Assembly (NCBI RefSeq): GCF_902150065.1
Contig: NC_043998.1
Span: 5,462,001-5,526,000, forward strand
Direction of reading: 5' to 3'
Length of the DNA stretch: 64,000 nucleotides
Source of the DNA: Myripristis murdjan
Taxonomy: Eukaryota > Chordata > Actinopteri > Holocentriformes > Holocentridae
Every line of letters begins with the position of its first letter. Position 1 is the stretch's first letter. The position numbers and the translations under genes were made by a program. The notes under the pieces are model-generated. The model made no database searches, was not told the origin of the DNA, and saw only the letters and a program-made list of their open reading frames with translations. Shown here in pieces: positions 28,778 to 41,623 of this stretch.

Positions 28778-31700
28778 TCATACATTAACCCCCATGAGGT
28801 TGACAGGCCTCTTGTTGTATCGCTTGGAAATGTCCTCTTCAATCTGCAAAACAAATGACATTACACAGTTTAAATAATGGCAGTATGGTTTCATGTTATG
28901 GTTCATATGCATGTTTGTTTAAAAGGGACTGAATCAATTTATACACTTTATGCAATCTGAAAATATATTTAGCATTATCATACTTACTGATGATCATTCT
29001 CAGTAACACTCAATGAAAACCTTATGGTACATTTTCAGATTAACAATGTTAAAGAAAATCTCCTCCGTATGTTTAATGAATTGAGTCACTTGTTCCCAGT
29101 GAGACTCCATGTAAATTTTTCTCTTATGGGGATAATAACTGCACCAACTTGGACTGATTCACAGGCTAATGAGCGGGTAAATTGGCACTCCTATGAACAT
29201 AAATAAATAATAATTAGCATGCAGCACCAGTTTTTGGAGCTCCCGGGTGCGTCCTGCCAGCAGGTCAATGCGAGGCTCCAGTCTGGCCTGCTCCTCAAGA
29301 GCGTCCTGCCTCTTCTCCGCCAGCGAGGCACGCTTCAACACCAGGATGTCTGCCTGCTTCAGCTTCTGTCTCAGCATCTCCGACACACGCTCAACATACC
29401 TAGATGCACACAGTTCATGTAAATAACAAGGAAAACAGCAGAGGTAACAGTTTGAAGTACGGCAGGTATGGAGGGAGGTGGTTCAGGGTCGGGACAACAC
29501 ACCGCGGCGAGGCCAGGATCATGAAGAGGTGCTGCATCCGAAGAGTGGTCAGTCGGCCCAGGAGACCCCGCACCTCTGTCAGCATCTCCTGGATATGTTC
29601 ACGGGTTTGTGCTTGGATGACAGAGGGGGCCAGCTGGAACTGGCTCATAGCCACCACATCTCCCTCCTCTCCCATCTCACTCACCCGCTGGGCGAGGAAC
29701 AGCTCCAGCTGCACCAACACACAACACCATGCTGTCACTTGTTTGTGGCAGATTGATTTTAATTTGATCTCATCTCTGAACACAAACTAAATTATTACAA
29801 ACATAAATTATCTGAAACTAGTATTTGTCCCAGGTATGACGTACACCTGTACCCCTTACTGTTTGAGAGTGTTAACAGTACAGGATAAGTAATTATACAT
29901 AGTTTATTAATACCATATCCTGTTAAGTGTTGGTTATCATGTTCTGAAAAAGCGCAGTATCCCTATGGTTATTAACTATTATTAGGATTGTGGTATATAC
30001 ATGAATACAGTCAATAGTTTTCAAGTACTATATATTGCATTTTGTGTTTACAATGTAAATGGTTCTGCTGTGTTGTATCCTTAACTTGAGGACCATATTG
30101 TTATATTACACATAAACTACTACTACTACTACTAAACTACTATTATATTTTAATGCAAACAATAGTAAGGTGTGTGTTACCAAAGGAAGTGGCACAGTCA
30201 CGCAAGGGTTATTTTACGCTATTTTACAGCATGTGCAGTACTTGGCTGATACACCCCAGTCATTACCTCCATTAGCTCATCAATGAACTGGCTGCGTGAC
30301 TGCGGGTTCTCCAGTATAGTCAGGGCATCCTCACCTCTCGCCACACCTTTAGGACCTGAGAGATAACACACACTGTATGTCTTTTCCAAACAAACATTTC
30401 AAAAACTGACCAAGGGGTTGTAAAAAGAGATATGAGAAGTTTAACTGGTGGTACCGTGGAGAAACTTGAGAAGCACTTACAGTCTGTGCCCACGTCTACA
30501 ACTTCGATTTCTATGGGAGCGGCTTCACCGTCTCCCCAGTCAATACCGCCTGCAGCCGTGTCCTGTTGAAGGAGAAAAGTAGCATGTTAGAGAATTTATC
30601 AATACTGGTATAAAACTTTACATACTGTATATTATATATCATAAAAAAATTGAAGCATGTTCATGTTTCATACCTCAGCGCCAGGCTCCAGACTAATACC
30701 CCAGTCGACCCCATCCTCGACTGTGATCCCAAAATTAACTTCCTGAGTCTCTGCTCCACTGCCAAAGTTGCCCCAGTCGATCTAAAACACAAGGCCATAT
30801 GGTGAGGAGGGTGTCTGGGATAAATATTATTGAAATTCTAGAAATTTTGGCCCTAAAGGGTCATTTTTTAAATATATCAAAGTAGCAATCTGTCACCACT
30901 TCTGCTTGTAAGTGATTATGATGAGTGAGGGAATATGGTAAATATTTCCTAACACCACAGTAAGACTTCAGATATGGGTCCAGGTTTCTTTCATATACAG
31001 TCAGAGGCCAACCAACCGTCTCCTCGTTGACTGCATCCAGAGGTGCCTCCTCCACAACAGGCCTGTCGACGACTGTAGGAGCCTCCCCCGTCCTCCACTC
31101 ATAGAAAGTTGTGTTTCCTCTCTTTTGGACAAACGTTAGTAGGGGAAGGACCGGTTCAGACCTGTCAGTGGAGACCATAAAACCATGTCCATAAAACATA
31201 ACATGTCTGTACACAGTGTACTTCAATGTTTTTAAAAAATGGCATAAAACAGCAGGCAGATTTTCTTTAATTAAGTTGTCCTGCAATTTTCTGGAGTACT
31301 GTTCGGGATGTGACAAAGTTTACAAAGTCATGGATAGTATTGATCGCAGTGTGATACAGCTATAATGGATAGTTTAAAAAGGAAACAGAAATCTTTGCAC
31401 CTTTACTGTGCCTTACTTTTACAATAGTTGACAACTGGTACTGTTTATCACTTGCTGACAATGTTTCATGGCACTGGAACCAGGTCAAGTATTTTATTGC
31501 AAAATGTCAGATATGCACAGACATATGGTAACATATGTATAGGAAATATGGATTCTGTGTGAAAGTGACCATATGTCTTTGTTTCGAGGTGATGAGATAC
31601 TCACCACTGACAGACAAAGTTTGTGAAAGCAGAGTAAAGTTTGATATGCTCCTCTAGCTTGGCTGCATCCTTCCCTACTTCCCCAAGAACTGTTGGAAGG

Positions 31701-33582
31701 TCTTTCACCAGGGCCTGCAGCTCTCGAGCCACGTTCTCCCCCTGGCAGAGAACAAAGTACAGCGACAAAATGATAAATGACCGCACAGCGAACAAGAGAC
31801 TGGACAAGCATCTTGTCTGTCCATCTATCTATTAATAAAACACCTAAGGTGGGCACAGAGAACTGTTTCCTTCAAAGGAGTTTTTGCGTGTTCATGCACT
31901 CTTCTGTGTGTGAACTTGCACTTACTGTGATGCCGTACTGCTTGCAGGCAGCGTAGTAGCGTTCCCTCAGGTCTGCAGCTGAGCTCTGACACTCCACTTC
32001 CCGCCGGCTCAGCTCCTGCTGCAGCTGCTGGGCTTTGGCCACCTGCCTCCTCAGAGCCGGCCCTTCATAGCTGACATTGCGACTCAGCAAGCTGGCCATC
32101 TCCGCTGGGACACACAACAAAGAGCAGAACTTCTAAATTTTCTTTTACATATTCAAATGTGGGTATATTCATGTAACAGAATCTATTGTTTGTCAAGACA
32201 TGACAAGAGCAACACTGGAACATTTTAACAAGCTTACGTCCCAGGATGGGGATAATTTTACTTTCTCTGGGACCTAAGAAATGTTAAACAACTTCAACTT
32301 TACACTATTCTTACCCAAATAGACATTATCTGCCTCATAGAGGGACACAATTTCCTGCCAGTCCTGCAACAACAAAATTCACATCCAAATGTTAGGAGTC
32401 CCAGATGCAAAAACATCCCCACAGATCACTTGTTTTGTAATTATGATCAACCCTGACTGTATGACTAAGTGGGATCTCTATCTGACAAAGAGACAGACAG
32501 CAGGAGAGCTGCTCTGAATTCTCTCACCTTCATCCTCTGAGAGGAATATCTGCCAAATATGTTCTTAGAGGAAGCCTCTGTTCCCTTTAGTATCTCCACT
32601 ATCCTCAGGCAGTGGAAGTAGTGAATGTCTGGTGATGAAAAAAAAATGAAAACACAAGATAACCAGGTCATAAGCGGTCTTCTCACAGAGGGGACTGAGA
32701 CAGGAACAAACACTAGATCATTCGGTCTGGATGATAATTAAATGGTAAATTATTTAACAATTCACGTAACATTACTTCTCACATGTGGGATCACCTGTAA
32801 CACCAAATTCAACTTTTAAGCTTTAGAGTTTTAGAAGTCCACAGAAAACGGATGACCTCGTTGTGACTGGAGTGTTGAGAGGTTTGTTTGGGATACCCAG
32901 CCTGCATAGCTGCACAGTACTAAATTATTATGGGAATATACACCTGACATGCTGTAAAGAAATAAAAAGTGACCCACAGGAGCCGGAGAGAAGCTGCTTG
33001 ATCTCGTCGTTCTCCGGCATGTCCTGGATGGCAGCGTTGATCTTCTCCCGGATTGCCATGACCGCACTTTGCCATTTGACGTTACAGTGGCGTCGGTCCA
33101 GCAGCCAGTCTGTGCACAGAGTATCATACGTCACTGTTACCTTGTGTGATACAACATGAGAGCTTTCTAATGACCCTCCCATTGGATGTGATAACTAAGA
33201 AAATAACTGGATACTAATTATATGCATGTCTTTTTTTCTACATGGGTATACACAAGAATGTGTGTGTGAATGTGTATGTTGTAGCCGGTCATTGAGTCTC
33301 TGTACAACAATATTCTATGATGTGATAATAATATAATCAGTTATTTTATTTAATAGTTTTTCTTTATTCTGTGTTATTCCAAAATATAATTTCTAACATT
33401 TTTTTTTTTTTTTAGCACAGCAACACTGACTGCATAATAGTGATGATGGAAAAGACAACTCTCTGTGAAACATGAAATTGATAGCCTGTTACATTTAAAC
33501 AGTCTATAGCTGAGCCTTACCTGAAAGCTTGCTGGTTTGTATGTCGATGGGAAGATTTTGAATATTCTGTTGAAATAAGAAA

Positions 33583-33646
<64 letters not shown>

Positions 33647-33915
33647 TTAATTTAATAATCCCTGCATTTTGCTGGCACAACGTTGCACTGGGAGAAAGTT
33701 TAATATTGTATTCATGCATTGAGCGGCCATGCACACGAAACTGCAAGACCACACACAGTTTATGGGTATCATAACGCGGCATATTAACTAAAACCTCTTT
33801 ATTAAGTTTATGAAACGTCTCTTTAACAGGTGAGAGGAGTCTGACTGTGTGACAGCGAGATGACAAGCAGATTACAAAGGAGTGAAAGAGAGAGAGAGAG
33901 TTTGTTTACCTCCAT
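28778..33915 (-). CDS. cdk5rap3: CDK5 regulatory subunit-associated protein 3 (C53/LZAP)
   Basis: Adaptor of the UFL1-DDRGK1 UFM1-ligase complex, acting in ER-phagy and checkpoint control. Fourteen coding exons, in order: 33915-33910, 33566-33521, 33109-32978, 32628-32528, 32363-32315, 32104-31926, 31741-31605, 31161-31017, 30781-30674, 30562-30481, 30355-30267, 29708-29503, 29399-29228 and 28843-28778. The frame closes at 505 residues (human 506). The N-terminal NIQNLPIDIQTSKL and the CNVKWQS...IREKINAAIQDMPE block match the family, as does the C-terminal RYNKRPVNLMG. The disordered middle keeps three shuffled ATG8/UFM1-interaction motifs: IDWG at 266-269, VDWG at 290-293 and IDWG at 308-311. 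Coiled-coil segments flank this middle. The first coding exon holds only two codons (Met-Glu). Confidence 0.97.
33587..33644 (+). repeat. (TA)n microsatellite in cdk5rap3 intron 1
   Basis: About 29 TA units lie some 20 bases upstream (in gene sense) of the second coding exon's acceptor, so the tract probably covers the branch-point region. Confidence 0.97.
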
Positions 33916-34255
33916 CGTGTCGTCAGCTGTTCAAAAACAAAGGTACTTCCAACTTTTTATGGCTGCATTACAGATTAATTTCCCCCAAATTAGTTCTCGG
34001 ATTATTGTTACCATCCAGTGTGCATGTTTACACGGATTTGACACGTTACAAGACAAAACACTAATAGAAAGAGGCGATGTTGTAGCCTTCAGAAAAACCA
34101 ACCAATGATATTTGTCAATGCTGAAAGCTGCAGCTCATTGGTGAATACTGTAGTTCCTGATTGAGTTGAAGCGCCAAAGTCCACCGCTAGAGGGCAGTAC
34201 CAGCCTTAGCCGCTAGTCCTAATGCAGCCTTCTCCTTTGTTTGATGAAGAATGAT

Positions 34256-34289
<34 letters not shown>

Positions 34290-35290
34290 GTTGAAGCACT
34301 TTGATTAACTGCACCATGGTGTCTAAAATTAACCCAGAGCTGCCCTTCAGAAATAAAATCAGCAGCTTGAATTAATAGTCAGACACATAGTTCTTGATCT
34401 GTCAGGCTTGATGTATTTTCATATGCAGAATGATGAAAAAATGTGAAGCAGTTTAATCAGCTGCAATGCTGTGGCCCAAAATTAATTCAAAAATGTCCTT
34501 GAGAATATTTAAAAGACAGAGCAAATTTTTATTGTCCTTTTATTATACCTTGATTTCAACTATAATAGGGAACTGGCTAATATATTAAGGTTTATTGACG
34601 TTTATATTGCCTGTGTTGACGATTTTTATGTTAGATCACTTCAGAAATAAATTTCTCTTAAGTGTAAGCACCAGAAAAGTCAAAAATCCAGCTGTAATTA
34701 GCTGTTATTGTACCAGTGTGTGTGTGTGTGACTGACCTGCACAATTCACACACCTAATGAGTTCATAGTTACAGTCAACTTTCAAGTCCAGAGAGTTGCC
34801 AGTGAAAAGGATTTTATGTAGTTTCCCATTGTTATCATAAATCCCATTCTTGGCACTGCACCATGAAAAAATCTCTTTTTCTTTTGGTACTTGGCAACCA
34901 AAAACTAAATAGGTTTTGTTTTGAGATGTTGAGGCTGGACTCCCGCGGGCTCCCAAGCGGGCAGAAGTGAAAAGGGCTCAACACTTGTTATTAAACCCTG
35001 TTCAGCAGCCACTCTCAAGTGGCCCGATCCCAGATCAGATCATTTGAATGTTCACCAAACTTGCAAAGCGAGCATCCACTCACCGTCTGTGATTCAGCCA
35101 CTCCATGCAAAATATCAGGAGCACTTTTCCTCATTCAGATGACCTCTCAGAGCACACAACACACACACTGCCCCCCCCCCCGCCTGAAGCAGTTGCCAAG
35201 AGTTGTGTAACAGGGATGACTTTTTCTGCTTCCAAATTCCACATTAAAACAGAACCACTTTTACAGTGCAACTGATAAAAGGGTATTTAT
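33916..35290. other. Intergenic region between cdk5rap3 and prr15l
   Basis: Divergent spacer. The cdk5rap3 5' UTR and promoter probably lie in 33916-34230. A poly-T tract of about 28 bases occupies 34258-34285, and a C-run is at 35170-35181. Minus-strand frames in 34705-34956 show no recognisable homology. I see no gene. Confidence 0.5.
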
Positions 35291-35705
35291 TTACAGTTTG
35301 GAAGGCTGCTCACCTCTCAGGTTCACATTAACTGTGTTGTCGGTAATCTTGACGGGGGACTGTGGGGGTCTGAATAAAGGTCTCTCTAAATCACATGGTT
35401 GTAACATTTACTCACTTATGCACTTTGCTGGGCGGGCTCTAGGTGTGTGTGTGTGTGTGTGTTTGAGGAGGGTGTGTGCTGTGGTGAGGCAGAGAGCAGA
35501 GAGGGACAAAGAGAGAGAGAGAGAGAGGCAGAGGGAGAGAGAGATGCTGCACCTGTGCCTGATCACCTGAATTTTATTTCAAAAGGAATCAGAAAAAAAA
35601 ACAGAGAGAGAGAAAGGAGTTAGAGAACTTCTAAGCATGGCAGGACAGTTTCATATCTGAAAGCGTCTCGCTCGGCCATACACAGTCCAGCTCATCGTCA
35701 ACAAG
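35291..35705 (+). promoter_or_regulatory. prr15l: prr15l promoter and probable non-coding exon 1
   Basis: A good donor (CAAGGTGAGAAA) ends a possible 5' exon at 35705. The stretch upstream holds a GT tract (35443-35462) and a long GA-rich purine tract (35505-35545), and a second purine run is near 35600. The coding exon begins at an acceptor near 39241, so intron 1 would be about 3.5 kb. Exon assignment rests on the donor alone. Confidence 0.35.
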
Positions 35706-38700
35706 GTGAGAAACACCCTGTCCAGCCACAAACATTTTTATTTCTCTGGCCTATTGCTATGAAACTGTTCCATGTAGAGTTTTAGAGGCTTGGCAAGATA
35801 TGTCGAACTATACTTGCCTCTAAATGGATCAGGTAAATGTAATCAATGTAAATACATGTATTATGTATTATTCACTTTCATATATGTTCTGCTCAAATTT
35901 TGTGATTTCTGTTGGTTATTGCTTGGTTTTTTTTGTGATGTTTGAGCTGCTGACGGTGCTTGAGTTACACGTGTTTGGGATATATTGTTTTTTGTTGTTG
36001 TTGTTGTTGATTAATCAGAGTTTGATAGGGATAAATTTCTATTATAGGACATCATCAGAAAGTTTCAACCTTTCCCAAGAACTGGTCAGCCTTATCAGAT
36101 ACTGTTGATATAACACTCCATCATAAGCACACATGCAACATCTCATTATAAACACACCCAAGGACAGATCAGCTGTCAAGACGAAATTGCCCCTCTGTAA
36201 AATGTGGAAATGTTGACAAGTGCAAGCATAAAGGGGAATTACAGTCATTTAGATTGATGCAAATTACCACTATCACAAACATGGAGCAAACCAACACCTG
36301 AGTCAAACGGTGAATGAGAAGGACATGAAGGTCCTTCAGCAACTCGCTCAACTTCGCTGCCACGGGTCAGCAGTGAACCTGGCACAAGGGACGAAACCTG
36401 AGAATCTAATAAACTTGCGGCTCAATAATGAGAAGAGCGCAGCGCTCGGTACCCTTGAACCCTCCTTTCTCAAGCTCAAACATTGTGCCATTGAAAAGCT
36501 TTGCAGCTGGTTAGTGATTTCCAAACGCGGGCACGGTGTTCCTTCCCTGCTGTGATCTTTGAGGCCAAGCGGCTCGGCCACACAAAACAGAGCACATAGT
36601 AACTTATTAAAGACAACTATGGAGGCCCTCCTTTATGTCAACACAGCTTTTTGTCTCAAAGGTCACATCTAAGTCAAACATTCTGAAAGAAATAACCTAT
36701 GGGTACATGCTGGAACACAATTTTCTTTTATCAAGTGCAACATGGAAGTGCTGCTCTATCTGGCTTAATTATTTTGTGTTATAGAAGCTGCATTATGGAT
36801 GGTCAGAATTACTTTTTAGTGTGTAAATATATGTAAAGACAGCCATCTTTTGTTGAGGTCAGAGTCACATATTTGCATTATTCAGACACAAGGGATAAAA
36901 TGGCTAATGGCTTTGGTGTGGCACAGTAACTTCAGCCTTTGAGTCACGAAAGCTCGTCTTGGTGAGCAACACTATCTGTTTCCTGGGTATCTGTACACAA
37001 CCAGGTCTGAAATAAGTGTAATTAAGCAGAGTAAGGCATGCAGGCTCTTATGTAAGAGAGCTGCCTCAAAGACATTTTGCTTTAGAGATACTATGTGTTT
37101 AAGATCACAATTTTAAATAGGAATGTACTGAAACAATCAGGTGATTAAAAAAAAGTCATTTGTTTCTCATGCCATGTCCTGAACCTTGCAGGTGCCTTGC
37201 ATCAAGTGATTCAGATAAGAGAGAGATGAGTGTTTCTGCAAAGGGCATGTATATTTGCATGGGCTCTCCATGATAAAACAACCACACCAAAAGATTTGTA
37301 TTGTCCTTATCTTCCTGACTGCTTGTAAACCAGAAATAACAGAGTCGGTCATGCTCATGCGACTTGGTGTGTCACATTTAATCCAAATAGTATTTTTTGT
37401 TCAGTTCAATGTTTTAAGTTTATTTGAGGTTTAAATGCAAACAAGTCACAAAATACTTTACAGAACTCAAAACATTACAATAGTTTAAATGTTATATTAA
37501 ATGCTACATAAAAAGAAATGTTGGATTTAAAGGTCCCATTTTTAATTATGTACTGTCCTATTTTCCCTAGGTGACAAAGACACAGTGCAACAATTAACAT
37601 GGCATTTTGTTGCTTTTCCATATCAAATGACTTTGAATTATTTGTTAATTAGGTTTTGAGTGATGGAATAACACATGCAACTATCGATAAAACAATCTTC
37701 CATTTTAACATTTTGCCAACTACTACTAATTATGTCATTATATACTGTATTCCTTTCTGTTCTTAGGACTCCACATAATGCAAAAAGTGTCAATATTAAA
37801 TGCTGAGATGATTATCATATCATGAGGAAATCATCTTAGCCACAGCATTTGGCTGCCATGTGAGTGAGCATAACTCCTCTTGTGAAGATCAAAAGGCATC
37901 AGTAGCTGGGATTTAGACTCTGTAACTGCTACCTGCGTGCCTGCTTGCATCCATAATTTTGCATCGGTTTTATGCATGTAAATAGACAACCCAGAGGCAC
38001 GCATTTGTTTTGTGATACTGACAATAGCCTGTCTTCTGCTTTGCTATTATTATATAACAAGTTGCACCGCTGCTGAACTGGCCTGGAGGCAACAGCTTGC
38101 ATCCTCCTCGGCCAAAAGGTTCATATCAGATTGCACGGGAGGGACAGAGGATACTCTTCAGATGCTCATTAATTTATCAGCTGAGAGCAAGTGTCAGGTG
38201 TCCTCCTCCATTAGGTTACACCTTCTAATCACTGAGATGTGATGAGGAGAAGTTGTCCACAATTACTGTCTGCTCTCTGAGGCCGGCTCTAATAGACTAC
38301 CACTGTACAGAACTGCACCGTCATTTATCTTTTTGACACAACCTGGGCAATCAGGGCAACCTCCTTGGAGAGGCAATTATTAACAATAGGAGATTTGTTA
38401 GCAATGATGTCACATCAATGGCATTATGTCCAGCATGGGCTCAGTACAAATCCACAGTATACAGCTCAGCAAACAGTGATATCCAATATGCTGATATTTC
38501 CCAACTCTTTAAGCCACTATTGATATATGCACATATTTTTTGAAGTGGAATTATCATATTATTGTGTCTACTCTCATCGTGATAGTCCACTGGCAGATGC
38601 AGACATAAAATCCAATGCTTTTCAAAATGTGCACATTCACTGGGCAAAATAACAAAACTATTTCAACTTATATTGGATTTTTTTTTTTTTTTTTGCCAAT

Positions 38701-39241
38701 ATCCGATACGCCAATATTCATTCCTTTTTTTTTTCCTGCCAATGTCATGTTGTCCTGATATTATTGTGCATCCCTAATGCTGACAGATTGAATTAGCCGT
38801 GTGGTTCAGTCACGATGCAGATTATGTATTTGAAGATGCACCACATACAGAACATCTTTTATCAACATAAATACAAAAAATAATTACATAAATCCCGACA
38901 GCCTTGCAGAAGAGAAATCTCTTCAGTGACATTTTATTTGAAGTTGTTTTCCTAAGGCTGACATAACATTGTTATAACATGACATGATAACTGTCATGAA
39001 CATTATGCTGTGGTGCATAATGGACTGAGAGAGTGTCTTGAATATTAATGAATATTAATTAATATTTATGACTGTTTTCATTAAGTTGACCAACTTCCAG
39101 TTCCTCTTGTGTCTAATTTCATTCTCTCAGTGTATCATTTATCTGCATTGCAATATTAATGTTGGGTGTAAATGTAGCCATTACAATCATCAATAACAAT
39201 ATGTCCTCCAGTCGTACTAAGTGTGTATTCTGTGTCCTTCA
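35706..39241 (+). other. prr15l: prr15l intron 1
   Basis: AT-rich non-coding sequence. Near 38640-38776 is a relic ending GATATTATTGTGCATCCCT, which looks like one terminus of a hAT-like element related to the copy at 7157, with no partner end found. No coding exon is visible. Confidence 0.45.
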
Positions 39242-39269
39242 GGTCAGTCGTCCAGTTTCTGTTGGAGCC

Positions 39270-39611
39270 ATGGCTGACCCTAGCTGGTGGAAGCTGACCT
39301 TCTCGCGCAAGAAGAAAACCGAAGCCAAGGTGCTGTATGAGATCCCAGCTGAGTATGGCAGCAACACTGGAAACAAGGGGCACTCAAGCAGCAATCCTGC
39401 TCCGGACCCCATTGACAGCCAGTTCAATGCCAGGCTGGAGAAGATTGTGGACAAATCTGCTACCAAGGGCCGCCACGTCAAGGTCTCCCACTCTGGTCGC
39501 TTCAAGGAGAAGAAGAAGGTCCGTGCCACGCTGGCCGAGAACCCAAATCTGTTCCCCGAGCACAACCTCAGTGACGAGAACCACAAGAATAACAAACAGA
39601 CTGAGAAATAA
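39270..39611 (+). CDS. prr15l: Proline-rich 15-like protein
   Basis: Small intracellular protein of unknown biochemical function, known mainly from epithelial and gut expression in vertebrates. The 113-residue frame sits in one exon and starts in an excellent context (GGAGCCATGG). It has the family hallmarks: an N-terminal [11 protein letters not shown], then [10 protein letters not shown], then [12 protein letters not shown], and the basic [14 protein letters not shown] block followed by AENPNLF. Human PRR15L is about 101 residues with the same block order, whereas PRR15 lacks KVLYEIP, so PRR15L is the better call. The position between cdk5rap3 and pnpo matches human. An AG acceptor at 39240-39241 directly precedes the 5' UTR portion of this exon. 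Confidence 0.95.
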   Translation: MADPSWWKLTFSRKKKTEAKVLYEIPAEYGSNTGNKGHSSSNPAPDPIDSQFNARLEKIVDKSATKGRHVKVSHSGRFKEKKKVRATLAENPNLFPEHNLSDENHKNNKQTEK

Positions 39612-40350
39612 CACACACACATGCACACACTCGCATACACTCACATATTAAAATGCATGCTTGAACCCAGACGTGTCATATATCAGTGTCTCACTCATAA
39701 AGGCTTAGAAGAGGGCTACAAAATATACAAGCACAGCCAAACTGGCACTCAACCTGCAAACGCGCAAGGTGGATAAACACCACACCCAGTTAGATACAGT
39801 AACCACCACCTCTCCACCTACACAAACAGCTGCTATCAGCAGACAACCATAGAGACGCTGTCTACACAAGTGAGACAAAGCACTGGGGACTTTTTCCACC
39901 GCAGTTTTCATGGGTTTTATTCCAAAACATTTAAATTTACACTTGCTTCATGCTCATACTTATGTCTCATCCAAAATGACTGGGGACATTATGGTCTCAC
40001 TATATATATTTCTGAATTATTGAGAATGATTAGTACAATTTCATATATGTTTTTTTTAATGGATATATAAACTTATGGAATTACAACCTTTTTTATGCCC
40101 TGGGCACAGAGAGAATGTAATGATATCAGCTTACATCTGCACACGGTGCGAACAATGCACAGGACAGTTTTTCCATATTTTTATGACCAAAGCAATGAAA
40201 AAAAAAAAAAATGTGTGTTGACTTTCTTAAGTATCATGTGGAAACTCCGCTGATACATTAAAACATGTTGTTTATATTCTCAGAGATAATCCTTTATGAA
40301 ATCCTAAAGTGAAACTTGTATTGTTTTTAATAAATGTGTTAAGATGTGTT
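39612..40350 (+). other. prr15l: prr15l 3' UTR and poly(A) signal
   Basis: The 3' UTR ends at an AATAAA signal at 40329-40334. A CA-rich stretch follows the stop codon immediately. Confidence 0.7.
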
Positions 40351-40820
40351 GATATGTAGGAGCCCTCTGCGTTTGTCCAGGAGTTTGAAGGCAGAAACAC
40401 TCTGAGTTTTATTATTCAGACATGGGTTTCCTCAAATTATCTTAACATGTCAGTCTAAGTGATATAATTGCTTCAGGGAACCAAGCCCTGTTTGTTACTT
40501 CATCTTAGCTTAAGGTGACCGATTACTGACATTTTATGCTGAGTGGAAACTGACATTTGATACTCCATGGCTTTGTTTTTCACATTAACTTTCATATAGA
40601 ATTACAGGTTGTGAATTAACATGTTGGCTCAAGCTGCCATCTATATATTCAAGAAAAATCCCCTATCAGTTGGTAGTGTGTAGATAAATTTCCCTTTCTG
40701 AGTCTGACATTAATTCTCAGGTACATTTTGTCAACCTTTAACTATTTACATATTCTCAAATGTTGAACTAGTGACATCTAGTGTCCAAAAAGACTCTTAG
40801 TCTTCCACTGCAAATCAAAC
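40351..40820. other. Convergent spacer between prr15l and pnpo
   Basis: About 470 bases of AT-rich sequence between the two poly(A) signals. Nothing recognisable is seen. Confidence 0.5.
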
Positions 40821-41623
40821 TTTATTATCACAGTTAATAAAAGCAACTTTAAGTCAAAAATTATTTTTTCTTCCATCAGTAAACAGAGGAAAAGAATCAC
40901 ATACAAAATAATTTTGGCACTATTAACATTATCAGCTCTTTTAATCTCATTATTAAAAGGCAGTCGATGCCACTGAAATGAACTTAAAATCCGTACAATG
41001 AGTTCATGATGACTTCAGTGGTGGAGGTAGGACTGTATGAATAACATCAACATTAAAGAGGAAGTAGTGCAGTGCGGCTGGATCATATCATGTAGCACAG
41101 AGAGAAATGAACGCTTCACTGGAACAATACACAGCGTTGAAAAGTGGACAGTAGAGAAGACTGTGCTTATCAGGACATTTTGTCAAGTTGCCACTTTCCA
41201 GATGTTAATAACATGACCAGGTTTACTGTCAATCATTATTTGACAGCAAGCAGACTTTGCTCTCCCCCGAGTCTGCCAGTGCATTTCCTGTATGACATAC
41301 AGGATCTTTCTAGTCCTAAAACAAACAGGTAGATACAGCAATGTCATGTTGTACAGTACAGTTAGCCTCTATCATGCTTTTTGACACCCATGGTGCCAAA
41401 GCCCATGACTCCCGCAGACACTAAGATTTTAAGATTGTTTGGTTCATTGAGACCACAATGACATTTATCTTGTTAAGACAAATCCTACGCAGCACCTGGC
41501 TAATCAACACCAACTAATTTCCCATCAATATCTAGATGAGTGATTATTTCAAGTGAGGTAAAGATGATGATCTGCTTATCGACGATGAGACAGTCTGTGG
41601 TGCCCTGAACGTGGAGGCTCTTT
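40821..41623 (-). other. pnpo: pnpo 3' UTR and poly(A) signal
   Basis: Minus-strand AATAAA is at 40826-40821, the first good signal beyond the pnpo stop codon. The intervening 800 bases show no coding similarity. Confidence 0.6.

Noticed and set aside
34705-34956. Minus-strand open frame between cdk5rap3 and prr15l
   Set aside because: No domain or family recognised, no splice context, and flanked by simple repeats.
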